From positions 1 to 5,248 of the forward strand of contig JBHWQC010000155.1 of NCBI GenBank assembly GCA_043425375.1: 5,248 nt of DNA. Direction: 5' to 3'. A program made the position numbers and the translations under genes. Under the pieces are notes generated by a model. It was not told where the DNA came from and searched no databases. It saw nothing but the letters and a program-made list of their open reading frames with translations. Position 1 is the stretch's first letter, and every line of letters begins with the position of its first letter. Shown here one piece after another: positions 1 to 5,080 of this stretch. The stretch comes from Atopostipes sp043425375 (lineage in GTDB: Bacteria; Bacillota; Bacilli; Lactobacillales; Carnobacteriaceae_A).

Positions 1-440
1 GAACCCAGCTGTCCGACCACACCATTCAGCGAACTGACACGCCCCATTTTCTCGGCCGGCACAATGCCAGCCATAATCGAAATGGCTACGCCATACTCGC
101 CGCCTACCCCGATGCCGGCAATAAAGCGCATGAGGTACAAATAAGTAATATTATCGGTGAAGAAGATCAAACCTGTTGCGACTGAAAAAATAAGGACGGT
201 CAGCTTTAAGACATTAAATTTATTGTAGCGGTCGGCGATCACTCCAAAAATCAGACCTCCAAGCAGCATTCCGAAGTTGGTGATGGTCGCAATCCAGCCC
301 CCTTCAACCCCGCTTAGTCCTAAATGAGTGATAATCGATCCGAGCGTGAAAGATAGAAACATGACGTTTAAATCATCAAGCCCCGATGCGAAAATCGATG
401 CAAAAAGTGCCCTCTTGTCATTTACCTTATAATTCTTCAT
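1..440 (-). CDS. MFS transporter, 5' part only (runs off the left edge)
   Basis: The first 146 codons of a major facilitator superfamily permease are present; the remaining two thirds or so lie outside the window. Four hydrophobic segments are visible at about residues 11-38, 46-69, 77-95 and 100-127. Two MFS signatures can be read: the loop 2-3 motif GVIADRY (66-72) and RFIAGIGVGGEY at 105-116 in helix 4. The acidic pair Asp22-Asp23 in helix 1 sits where aromatic-acid:H+ and sialate:H+ symporters have their DGxD motif, so an organic-anion:proton symporter is the best guess. ATG at 438-440 is chosen because AAGGAG (448-453) lies 7 nt upstream. The gene starts 49 bp after pyrE on the same strand, with no terminator between, so it is probably the third gene of the pyrFE unit. 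The family call is firm; the substrate is unknown, with orotate an inference from context. Confidence 0.88.
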   Translation of the reverse strand, partial: MKNYKVNDKRALFASIFASGLDDLNVMFLSFTLGSIITHLGLSGVEGGWIATITNFGMLLGGLIFGVIADRYNKFNVLKLTVLIFSVATGLIFFTDNITYLYLMRFIAGIGVGGEYGVAISIMAGIVPAEKMGRVSSLNGVVGQLG

Positions 441-456
441 GTAAATTCTCCTTAAT

Positions 457-473
457 GTGTGCTCTCGTCACAC
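457..473 (-). repeat. Small inverted repeat between pyrE and the MFS gene
   Basis: Five-base arms GTGTG/CACAC surround a 7-base loop. The structure ends 3 nt before the AAGGAG ribosome binding site of the MFS gene. There is no U-tract after it, so it is not a terminator. It could set translation efficiency or mRNA processing between pyrE and the transporter gene, but a 5-bp stem may be chance. Confidence 0.3.
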
Positions 474-489
474 TTTATTAATGATTTTT

Positions 490-1131
490 TTAAATAAATT
501 GTTTGGACCAGCCTTGTGGATCTTTATACCAGCGTTCCAACGTTTCTTTATACACTGCTAACTCCGGATTTTCTGTGGCCACCTCAATAAGTGCTTGGTA
601 GTTGGTTAAAGAATAGAGCGGATAAGCGACCTGTTCAAAAGCCTCTTGTCCTTGATTCAACAAGTAGTTAAAGATGGCGACACAGCCCATCACTTCTCCG
701 CCTGCCTGTTCGACGGCTTCAGCCGCTGCAATCACACTGCCTCCAGTACTGATCAAATCCTCCACCATGACCACTTTTGCGCCTGGTTTAAATGTGCCTT
801 CAATCGCATTCTGCTTGCCGTGTTCTTTGGCACTTGATCGGACATAAATCATTGGCACGTTCAGCAAATAGGCGATAATACTGGCATGTGGAATGCCGGC
901 TGTTGCGGTTCCAGCAATGACATCGACGTCTGAGAAATGATTTTGAATCAGCGAAACAAGTGCCTGTTCGATTTTCTTTCGTGAATCTGGATGACTAATA
1001 ATTAAGCGATTGTCCGTATAAATCGGTGCGCGCAGTCCGCTAGCCCAAGTAAACGGGTTTCTAGGATTCAACTCCACTGCTTGAATTTTTAGTAATTCTT
1101 TGGCTATTTCTTTTTCCATTATCTGAAGCAT
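490..1131 (-). CDS. pyrE: Orotate phosphoribosyltransferase
   Basis: Transfers phosphoribose from PRPP to orotate to give orotidine 5'-monophosphate, the fifth step of UMP synthesis, in the cytoplasm. The 213 residues match the usual family length. Visible motifs are FTWASG (27-32) near the N-terminus, GTATAGIP (74-81), the flexible catalytic loop around KEHGK (102-106), and the PRPP-binding loop VVMVEDLISTGGS (120-132) with its acidic pair Glu124-Asp125. Two starts are possible. ATG at 1129-1131 has AGGAG 8 nt upstream; Met5 at 1117-1119, closer to the start seen in many homologues, would be 20 nt from that site and has none of its own, so the longer form is preferred. The start lies 2 nt after the pyrF stop, and its ribosome binding site is inside the last pyrF codons, so translational coupling is likely. 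No key residue appears to be missing. Confidence 0.97.
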   Translation of the reverse strand: MLQIMEKEIAKELLKIQAVELNPRNPFTWASGLRAPIYTDNRLIISHPDSRKKIEQALVSLIQNHFSDVDVIAGTATAGIPHASIIAYLLNVPMIYVRSSAKEHGKQNAIEGTFKPGAKVVMVEDLISTGGSVIAAAEAVEQAGGEVMGCVAIFNYLLNQGQEAFEQVAYPLYSLTNYQALIEVATENPELAVYKETLERWYKDPQGWSKQFI

Positions 1132-1133
1132 TT

Positions 1134-1865
1134 TTATCTCTCCTTACGTGCATTTTGCCAGTCATTGGCAATCATTCGATACGCTTCTGCCGAGTCACTG
1201 GCCTTGGTAATTGGACGGCCGACAACGATATAGTCACTGCCCCATTTGGCTGCTTGTTTGGGTGTCGTAATTCTGATTTGATCATCTTTGCTTATCGACT
1301 GCTCCAAGGTTCGAATGCCTGGTGTCACCGTTAAAAAAGGCGAATCGACTCCTTGTTTAATTTGCTTTACTTCTAACGGTGAACAAACGACGCCATCTAA
1401 TCCACTCTGCTTAGTCAACTGTGCCAAATGTACAATACTTTCCTCTTGTGAAACGGCTAATTGTTGTTCAAATTGATTAGTTTCATTTTCTCTGGATGTT
1501 AATTGTGTGACCGCTATTAATAGAGGCGTTTTATGACCGGCCTCTGTTCCCTCTAAAAGCCCTTCTTTCGCTGCCTGCATCATTTCCATTCCGCCACTTG
1601 CATGGATATTCACCATCGAAACGCCTAATTTTGCGAGCTGCCTCATCGATCCCCTCACCGTATTTGGGATATCGTAGACTTTTAAATCTAAAAAGACCTT
1701 ATGACCTCTCTCCACTATTTCGCGTACAAAATCTGGACCTGCTGCACAAAACAACTCCATGCCAATTTTTACATTTAGCTGCTCTTTTGACAACAAGTTG
1801 AGGAATTCTCTTGTTTCTTGTGCTTCTCCAAAATCCAATGCAATCATCGGTTTTTCTTTTTCCAT
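1134..1865 (-). CDS. pyrF: Orotidine 5'-phosphate decarboxylase
   Basis: Decarboxylates OMP to UMP, the last step of pyrimidine nucleotide synthesis, in the cytoplasm. With the start used here the protein has 243 residues, close to the usual 230-240. The beta-barrel signatures are in order: IALDF at 8-12, VKIGMELF (32-39) with Lys33, the catalytic stretch DLKVYDIPNT (60-69) with Asp60, Lys62 and Asp65, and near the C-terminus TPGIR and VVGRPIT for phosphate binding. ATG at 1863-1865 is chosen because an AAGGAGGT site (1870-1877) precedes it and because homologues begin just before the IALDF strand. The open frame continues upstream without a stop to an ATG at 1956-1958; those 31 extra codons cross the leader terminator and are treated as leader, not enzyme. 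Product of the next gene, pyrE, makes this enzyme's substrate. Confidence 0.97.
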   Translation of the reverse strand: MEKEKPMIALDFGEAQETREFLNLLSKEQLNVKIGMELFCAAGPDFVREIVERGHKVFLDLKVYDIPNTVRGSMRQLAKLGVSMVNIHASGGMEMMQAAKEGLLEGTEAGHKTPLLIAVTQLTSRENETNQFEQQLAVSQEESIVHLAQLTKQSGLDGVVCSPLEVKQIKQGVDSPFLTVTPGIRTLEQSISKDDQIRITTPKQAAKWGSDYIVVGRPITKASDSAEAYRMIANDWQNARKER

Positions 1866-1868
1866 TTT

Positions 1869-1877
1869 GACCTCCTT
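1869..1877 (-). promoter_or_regulatory. Ribosome binding site that fixes the pyrF start
   Basis: AAGGAGGT, nearly the full complement of the 16S rRNA 3' end, lies about 5 nt before ATG 1863-1865. It begins 10 nt after the U-tract of the leader terminator, so only transcripts that pass the terminator carry it. Confidence 0.85.
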
Positions 1878-1886
1878 TTTTTCCAT

Positions 1887-1920
1887 AAAAAAAGACCAAC
1901 AAGCGCTGTGCCTGTTGATC
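1887..1920 (-). terminator. Intrinsic terminator in the pyrF leader (attenuator)
   Basis: On the transcribed strand, arms GATCAACAGGC and GCTTGTTGGTC form an 11-bp stem with two G-U pairs and a 5-base loop ACAGC, followed directly by seven T residues. It lies after the pyrF promoter and just before the pyrF ribosome binding site, so it does not end an upstream gene; it must cut off part of the pyrFE transcription. That is the position of attenuators in other Gram-positive pyr operons. I could not find a PyrR-type binding loop or an obvious antiterminator that pairs with the 5' arm, so the controlling signal is not established. Confidence 0.85.
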
Positions 1921-1954
1921 GCGTAAGAATGTATAGTAAGTTGCCTAAAAATGC

Positions 1955-1977
1955 CCATAACTATCCCCTAGTTATGG
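1955..1977 (-). promoter_or_regulatory. Leader hairpin 1, upstream of the pyrF attenuator
   Basis: Perfect 9-bp arms CCATAACTA/TAGTTATGG enclose the loop GGGGA. The hairpin begins about 8 nt from the predicted transcript 5' end. The purine-rich loop holds a Shine-Dalgarno-like sequence and the 3' arm holds ATG 1956-1958, so folding would hide the start of the leader frame. Only a short U-run follows (five T after GCA), so it is at best a weak terminator. It may instead protect the 5' end or bind a regulator. Confidence 0.6.
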
Positions 1978-1990
1978 CGTAAGCTCCCGG

Positions 1991-1999
1991 ATTATAACA
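1991..1999 (-). promoter_or_regulatory. pyrFE promoter, extended -10
   Basis: TGTTATAAT contains a consensus -10 hexamer with the extended TGn element. No good -35 hexamer is found 16-18 bp upstream, which is normal for extended -10 promoters. Initiation is expected near 1985, giving a leader of about 120 nt that holds both hairpins. Confidence 0.7.
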
Positions 2000-2049
2000 T
2001 TCTTCCATGCATCACAGTACACGGTTAAAGAATTTTAAACTGGTGATAG

Positions 2050-2076
2050 CTTATAGGACAAAAATTGGTTTGTCAA
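2050..2076 (-). promoter_or_regulatory. Possible second promoter with dyad, upstream of pyrF
   Basis: A perfect TTGACA (2071-2076) is followed after 15 bp by TATAAG (2050-2055). The spacing is shorter than the preferred 17 bp, which lowers confidence. A dyad GACAAA/TTTGTC (2057-2074) overlaps the -35 box and spacer, so a repressor could bind here. The site lies just after the end of the DUF4956 gene and points toward pyrF. Confidence 0.35.
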
Positions 2077-2093
2077 ATAAAAAACGATGAATT

Positions 2094-2786
2094 TTAAAAC
2101 ACTTCTGCACTCGGGGCTAGCATATTTACCGAATCAACCCCTGGAATGGTCATCACTTCATTCAATAATTTCTGTTCGACTTGTTGTGTGGTTTTAATTT
2201 CATACACTACTTCAAAGGAATCGGTGAGTAAGTTTTCGGCTTTCAGCCTGGCGTTACTGACATTACGCAGCACCGTGTCGGCGATTTGCGGGACATTGGC
2301 ATTGCTTCCGCGGACGACAACCAGCATCGCCCCTTTTGTAGCGAGTTTGTCACTGGTTAGTAAAATGAAAATGCCTAAGACGATCGACCCTAATAATCCG
2401 ATAGGCCAGTTGGCAGTGGCGCTTGCCAAACCGATGCCCATTGCCCAAAAAACAAAACCTAAATCTCGCGGGTCTTTTGTATTGGTACGGAAGCGAACAA
2501 TGGAAAGTGAACCCATAATCCCCACCGATAACGCTAAGTTTGAGCCGACTAATTGCAGCATTAAAGTGACAACGACTGCAATCATAACTAACGTGACATT
2601 AAATTTAGAATCATAAATAATTTCTGAACGACTATGTTTAAACGTTTGGTACATAATAATACATAAGATGCCAGTGTATGCAAGGGTAAGAATGACCGCC
2701 CAAATATTAACGGGTGCTGCAGCTGGTTGAATTTGTTGAATTTGCTCTAAAGGTTGTTTTGTAATAACTTCGATTGTATTTGCCAC
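2094..2786 (-). CDS. DUF4956 family membrane protein
   Basis: A 230-residue integral membrane protein. Hydrophobic segments lie at about 28-49, 64-88, 110-124 and 127-144, with a soluble C-terminal domain of some 85 residues. The signature is the stretch 89-108, GIMGSLSIVRFRTNTKDPRD, typical of the DUF4956 family; its basic residues Arg98, Arg100, Lys104 and Arg107 could bind an anion such as phosphate. The biochemical function of the family is not established. The gene follows the VTC-domain gene after 32 bp on the same strand; these families commonly occur together, which suggests a membrane partner or channel for the polymer made by the VTC protein. The start codon is GTG (2784-2786), supported by AAGGAG with 8 nt spacing. 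No convincing terminator follows the stop, so some transcripts may continue toward pyrF and meet its leader terminator. Confidence 0.85.
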   Translation of the reverse strand: MANTIEVITKQPLEQIQQIQPAAAPVNIWAVILTLAYTGILCIIMYQTFKHSRSEIIYDSKFNVTLVMIAVVVTLMLQLVGSNLALSVGIMGSLSIVRFRTNTKDPRDLGFVFWAMGIGLASATANWPIGLLGSIVLGIFILLTSDKLATKGAMLVVVRGSNANVPQIADTVLRNVSNARLKAENLLTDSFEVVYEIKTTQQVEQKLLNEVMTIPGVDSVNMLAPSAEVF

Positions 2787-2818
2787 GTGATTTTCTCCTT
2801 ATAATTGACTTTTTATTT

Positions 2819-3532
2819 TTAATAATAATACTGTTCGAGTAATGAACGGGATGATGCAAATTTACTGATTGGACACTTCTCTAAATTTAAAGAAGCTAAG
2901 ACGGTTTGAATTTGTGGGAATAAATAGTTTTCAAATTTTACTTCTAATATCGTTTGTGTAATGGGTAAAACTTGTTCATAATTTGGGTTTTCATCAAATA
3001 AATCATAAGCAAAATTGCAATATTGCAGCTCGCTGTCCAATGTAATACGTGTGTTAAAGAAGGGATGCGTATAGGCTCTGCGTTTGTATTCCACCATAGA
3101 AACGGCTCGGTAACCCATGGTCGTACATAATTCATACCCTAATTCAGCGGTGGGATCATTGTATTTCTTTAATACTTCAAAATTACCTTTAACAATTTCC
3201 TTGGCATCTTCACGAGTTACAATGACCGAGTCTTTCACTTGTCCGTGCTGCCACTTTTTCTTGATTTCAAATTTAGCGGTTTGATCTTCTGACGTGTAGG
3301 CGCGGATTCGGATTCGTTTAACGAATGCATATTTTTTCGCGCGTTCCACATAATCTTGATTGTCTAAGCCGTCAAAATAGACGCTGCGTACCCGGTACCC
3401 ATCATAATCTCCATACGCATCTGGAATCAATATTTGGTCTAATGCGGCAATTAATCGCATTCTATCTTCTAAATTAAGAAGAAACTTTAATTCTTTTCTT
3501 GAAACGGTTAAACTTTCTGCTGTTATTTCCAT
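2819..3532 (-). CDS. VTC domain protein (polyphosphate polymerase-like)
   Basis: A 237-residue soluble protein that is essentially one VTC catalytic domain, the tunnel-fold domain that in yeast Vtc4 makes polyphosphate from ATP. Residues that match the basic tunnel wall are visible: Lys13/Lys16 in RKELKF, Arg75 and Arg77 in RIRIRAY, the Lys cluster FEIKKK (88-93), Arg residues in VEYKRRAY, Arg in TRITLDSEL, and the metal-binding Glu in the C-terminal LEVKFENYL. There is no SPX domain and no membrane segment, unlike the eukaryotic proteins; the DUF4956 gene 32 bp downstream could supply the membrane part. The ATG at 3530-3532 has a modest site, AGGA, 6 nt upstream. Polyphosphate synthesis is inferred from the family; bacterial members are little characterised, and another nucleotide-dependent polymerase or phosphatase role remains possible. 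Confidence 0.85.
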   Translation of the reverse strand: MEITAESLTVSRKELKFLLNLEDRMRLIAALDQILIPDAYGDYDGYRVRSVYFDGLDNQDYVERAKKYAFVKRIRIRAYTSEDQTAKFEIKKKWQHGQVKDSVIVTREDAKEIVKGNFEVLKKYNDPTAELGYELCTTMGYRAVSMVEYKRRAYTHPFFNTRITLDSELQYCNFAYDLFDENPNYEQVLPITQTILEVKFENYLFPQIQTVLASLNLEKCPISKFASSRSLLEQYYY

Positions 3533-3557
3533 CTACTTTCCTACTTTCTACTTTTTT
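3533..3557 (-). repeat. Short tandem repeat covering the VTC ribosome binding site
   Basis: Read on the gene strand, AAAGTAG occurs three times in a row, with one extra G before the last copy, directly before the ATG. The weak AGGA site is formed by the junction between copies, so gain or loss of a copy could change translation. It may also be a chance low-complexity stretch. Confidence 0.45.
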
Positions 3558-3563
3558 ATTCTA
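3558..3563 (-). promoter_or_regulatory. Candidate -10 for the VTC-DUF4956 operon
   Basis: TAGAAT matches five of six -10 positions and would place initiation about 18 nt before the start codon. No good -35 hexamer lies at the right distance. The 169-bp gap to the next gene must hold the operon promoter, but this assignment is weak. Confidence 0.3.
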
Positions 3564-3653
3564 GCTAAGTAAAGATTACGTAAAGGAAAAAGTTAAATCA
3601 GGGTCTTAGCTCATTTCTTTTTAAAATAACTTTTTTATCTTAATTTTTGCAGT

Positions 3654-3681
3654 AAAAAAGCCTGAACTTTTCAGCTCAGAC
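3654..3681 (-). terminator. Intrinsic terminator of the PepSY lipoprotein gene
   Basis: Arms GTCTGAGC/GTTCAGGC form an 8-bp stem with two G-U pairs and loop TGAAAA, followed by six T residues. It begins about 20 nt after the stop codon and separates this gene from the VTC operon downstream on the same strand. Confidence 0.85.
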
Positions 3682-3701
3682 TTTGCATATTCTAGTTTTA
3701 A

Positions 3702-4364
3702 TTAACGATCTACAATTTCGCCAGTTTCAGCATCAATCTCTCGATCATCGGCGCCTTCAATATCAATGTCATATTCTGTACGGCCATCATCCATATCAAG
3801 TTCCCACTCTTTCACGTAACCGGCTCCTGCATCTTCTAACGCAATGGCCATTGCTTCTTGTGGGGAAATGATGTTTTCAAAGTTTATAGCCGTCTCATTA
3901 TCATCATCCGCTTCTGACTTCTGATCGCGAATTTCCCCTGTTTCTGCATCAACGGTTAGTTCAAATTCCATGTCGGCGTTGAAACCATCCATTTCATATT
4001 CAAAGCGTCCATCATCGACATCAAACTCAACATGATCAATGCCTTCCGCTTCTGGAAAGGTGTCAAAAAAGATTTGAACAGCATCTTCTAACGTATATTC
4101 AAATTCACGATTTTCAATTCCTTGAGTACTGTTTTCGCCTGTATTTGTTGATTCCGTTGTTCCTTCCGATTCATTTTTTTCTGATTCGGTTTCGCCCGTT
4201 TCCGATGTTTGCTCCGTTTGATTTGTTTCAGTTTCTCCTACTTGCTCAGTCGGCTCTTGTGTATCAGTTGTTGTTTCTTGCTGTTGAGTACTTTCTGTTC
4301 CGCAAGCTGCCAGTAACAACAAAGAAGTTGTAGAGAATACAAGTGTTTTAATATTTTTCATCAT
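3702..4364 (-). CDS. Acidic lipoprotein with two PepSY domains
   Basis: A 220-residue exported lipoprotein. A short basic N-terminus and hydrophobic core end in the lipobox LAAC, so Cys21 would be lipidated and the protein anchored outside the cell membrane. Residues 23-86 are a low-complexity linker of Thr, Glu, Gln and Ser with a single Lys, long enough to cross part of the wall. Two PepSY domains follow, at about 91-147 and 166-220; each ends in the typical DAETGEI strand (139-145 and 211-217). PepSY domains are linked to inhibition of secreted proteases or other extracytoplasmic roles; which applies here cannot be read. The mature protein is strongly acidic. Start ATG 4362-4364 or Met2 at 4359-4361: AGGAGG lies 5 or 8 nt upstream, so both fit. 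It is divergent from the b5-type lipoprotein gene, whose signal peptide is very similar. Confidence 0.88.
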   Translation of the reverse strand: MMKNIKTLVFSTTSLLLLAACGTESTQQQETTTDTQEPTEQVGETETNQTEQTSETGETESEKNESEGTTESTNTGENSTQGIENREFEYTLEDAVQIFFDTFPEAEGIDHVEFDVDDGRFEYEMDGFNADMEFELTVDAETGEIRDQKSEADDDNETAINFENIISPQEAMAIALEDAGAGYVKEWELDMDDGRTEYDIDIEGADDREIDAETGEIVDR

Positions 4365-4562
4365 AAATTCCTCCTATAATTGTTTGAAAAGCTCTTACCA
4401 TAAATAGAATACGTACGTGAACGATTATAAACGGGGTTGATTATAAAAAAATTCGAAATAAAGTAAGTTTAATTCAATATTCAGGTTTAAGTGCATTTTT
4501 ATTGCGACTTTTTATAAGGCGGGTTATGATGGGGTCAGTTAAACAATGGGGAGGAAAAAATC
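4365..4562. promoter_or_regulatory. Divergent promoter region between the two lipoprotein genes
   Basis: This 198-bp AT-rich region drives genes on both strands. For the minus strand there are two consensus TATAAT hexamers, at 4424-4429 and 4440-4445, neither with a good -35 box; I cannot choose between them. The palindrome ACGTACGT at 4411-4418 lies just downstream of both and could be an operator. The plus-strand promoter is listed separately. The region holds no coding sequence I can support. Confidence 0.55.
4502..4530 (+). promoter_or_regulatory. Promoter of the cytochrome b5-like lipoprotein gene
   Basis: TTGCGA (4502-4507), a 17-bp spacer and TATGAT (4525-4530) fit the vegetative sigma-A pattern, with four of six and five of six matches. 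Initiation is expected near 4537, giving a leader of about 26 nt with the ribosome binding site GGGGAGG at 4548-4554. Confidence 0.7.
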
Positions 4563-4955
4563 ATGAATACACTGAAGAAATTATTACTATCAAGTTCTAC
4601 AATGCTCCTTTTAGCAGCTTGCGGCGGAGGTACGACGCAAGACACAGCAGTTGAAGAAGCTCCAGAAGATACGACAGAGCAAACAGCAGAGGAACCAAAT
4701 GAGCAAATTGCTGCCGATGACCTTGAACTCTTTACAGAAAGCGACTTAGCAGAATTCAATGGACAAGACGGAAACCCAGCATATGTAGCAGTAGGTGATG
4801 TGGTTTACGACGTGACCGATGCAAATGGATGGGTAGATGGTGTTCACGAAGGTGGAATCGAAGCTGGAAATGTGTATGCCGAAGAAGATTTTGAAGCTTC
4901 TCCACACGGCATGGACGTTTTAGACAATGTACCAATTGTTGGAACGTTAGAATAA
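4563..4955 (+). CDS. Lipoprotein with cytochrome b5-like haem-binding domain
   Basis: A 130-residue exported lipoprotein. The signal peptide ends in the lipobox LAAC with Cys20 as lipid site; residues 21-52 are an acidic Thr/Glu-rich linker; residues 55-129 are a compact cytochrome b5-like domain. Its typical marks are the FTESDLAEFNG start (57-67), the core PAYVAVGDVVYDVTD (72-86), Trp90, the GVHEGG loop (93-98) and SPHG (113-116), closing with PIVGTL. His95 and His115 sit where a b5 fold places its two axial haem ligands, so b-type haem binding is plausible, and the protein would then carry electrons at the outer face of the membrane. ATG 4563 has GGGGAGG 8 nt upstream. The gene stands alone between its own promoter and terminator. 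The fold call is good; redox partner and haem loading are unknown. Confidence 0.88.
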   Translation: MNTLKKLLLSSSTMLLLAACGGGTTQDTAVEEAPEDTTEQTAEEPNEQIAADDLELFTESDLAEFNGQDGNPAYVAVGDVVYDVTDANGWVDGVHEGGIEAGNVYAEEDFEASPHGMDVLDNVPIVGTLE

Positions 4956-4981
4956 CTAAATAACTGTTTAGTGAGAATAAA

Positions 4982-5030
4982 GAGAGAGACGTTGCAAATC
5001 AAGCTGATTTTGCAACGTCTCTTTCATTTT
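4982..5030 (+). terminator. Strong terminator between convergent genes
   Basis: Outer arms at 4982-4998 and 5009-5025 form a 17-bp stem with one G-U pair, containing the perfect 14-base match AGAGACGTTGCAAA; part of the 10-base loop can pair further. ATTTTATTT follows on the plus strand. On the minus strand the downstream run is TCTCTCTTTATT, less U-rich, so it may also end the P450 transcript, though less efficiently. Confidence 0.85.
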
Positions 5031-5080
5031 ATTTCCCTTGCTCTATTAATTGCGAAAGGAAAAACACAGCCAATACAAAG

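Larger units (their letters stand above)
1866..1958 (-). other. Possible leader reading frame, continuous with pyrF
   Basis: From ATG 1956-1958, 31 codons run without a stop through the leader terminator and into pyrF in frame. AGGGG (1965-1969) ends 6 nt before this ATG and could act as a weak ribosome binding site. The encoded stretch begins MGIFRQLTIHSYA and resembles no part of OMP decarboxylase. It could be translated as a leader that keeps the terminator open, give a small amount of N-terminally extended PyrF, or be a chance open frame; a stop-free run of this length is not rare. Confidence 0.3.

Noticed and set aside
1699..1902. 67-codon minus-strand frame overlapping the pyrF start
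   Set aside because: It is in another frame of pyrF, lacks a recognisable domain, and the pyrF ribosome binding site fits only the pyrF ATG.
1866..1958. Annotating pyrF from the far-upstream ATG as a 274-residue enzyme
   Set aside because: The extra 31 residues have no counterpart in OMP decarboxylases and cross the leader terminator, and a near-perfect ribosome binding site directly precedes ATG 1863-1865.
1955..1977. Leader hairpin 1 as a true intrinsic terminator
   Set aside because: The stem is AU-rich and the U-run is short and displaced by several bases; the second hairpin is a far better terminator.
1866..1985. T-box or other known riboswitch class in the pyrF leader
   Set aside because: There is no T-box sequence or specifier-type stem and, at about 120 nt with two simple hairpins, no conserved riboswitch core that I can recognise.
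2146..2616. 156-codon plus-strand open frame
   Set aside because: It lies fully inside the DUF4956 gene on the opposite strand, has no ribosome binding site or recognisable domain, and its Ser/Thr-rich composition is that of an antisense shadow.
4535..4759. 74-codon minus-strand open frame over the start of the b5-like gene
   Set aside because: It is antisense to a well-supported gene and is mostly Ser, Ala and Val, as expected from the complement of the acidic linker codons.
4956..4973. Short dyad (ACTAAA/TTTAGT) after the b5-like gene stop as a separate terminator
   Set aside because: A 6-bp AT-only stem without a U-tract is too weak, and a 17-bp terminator follows immediately.
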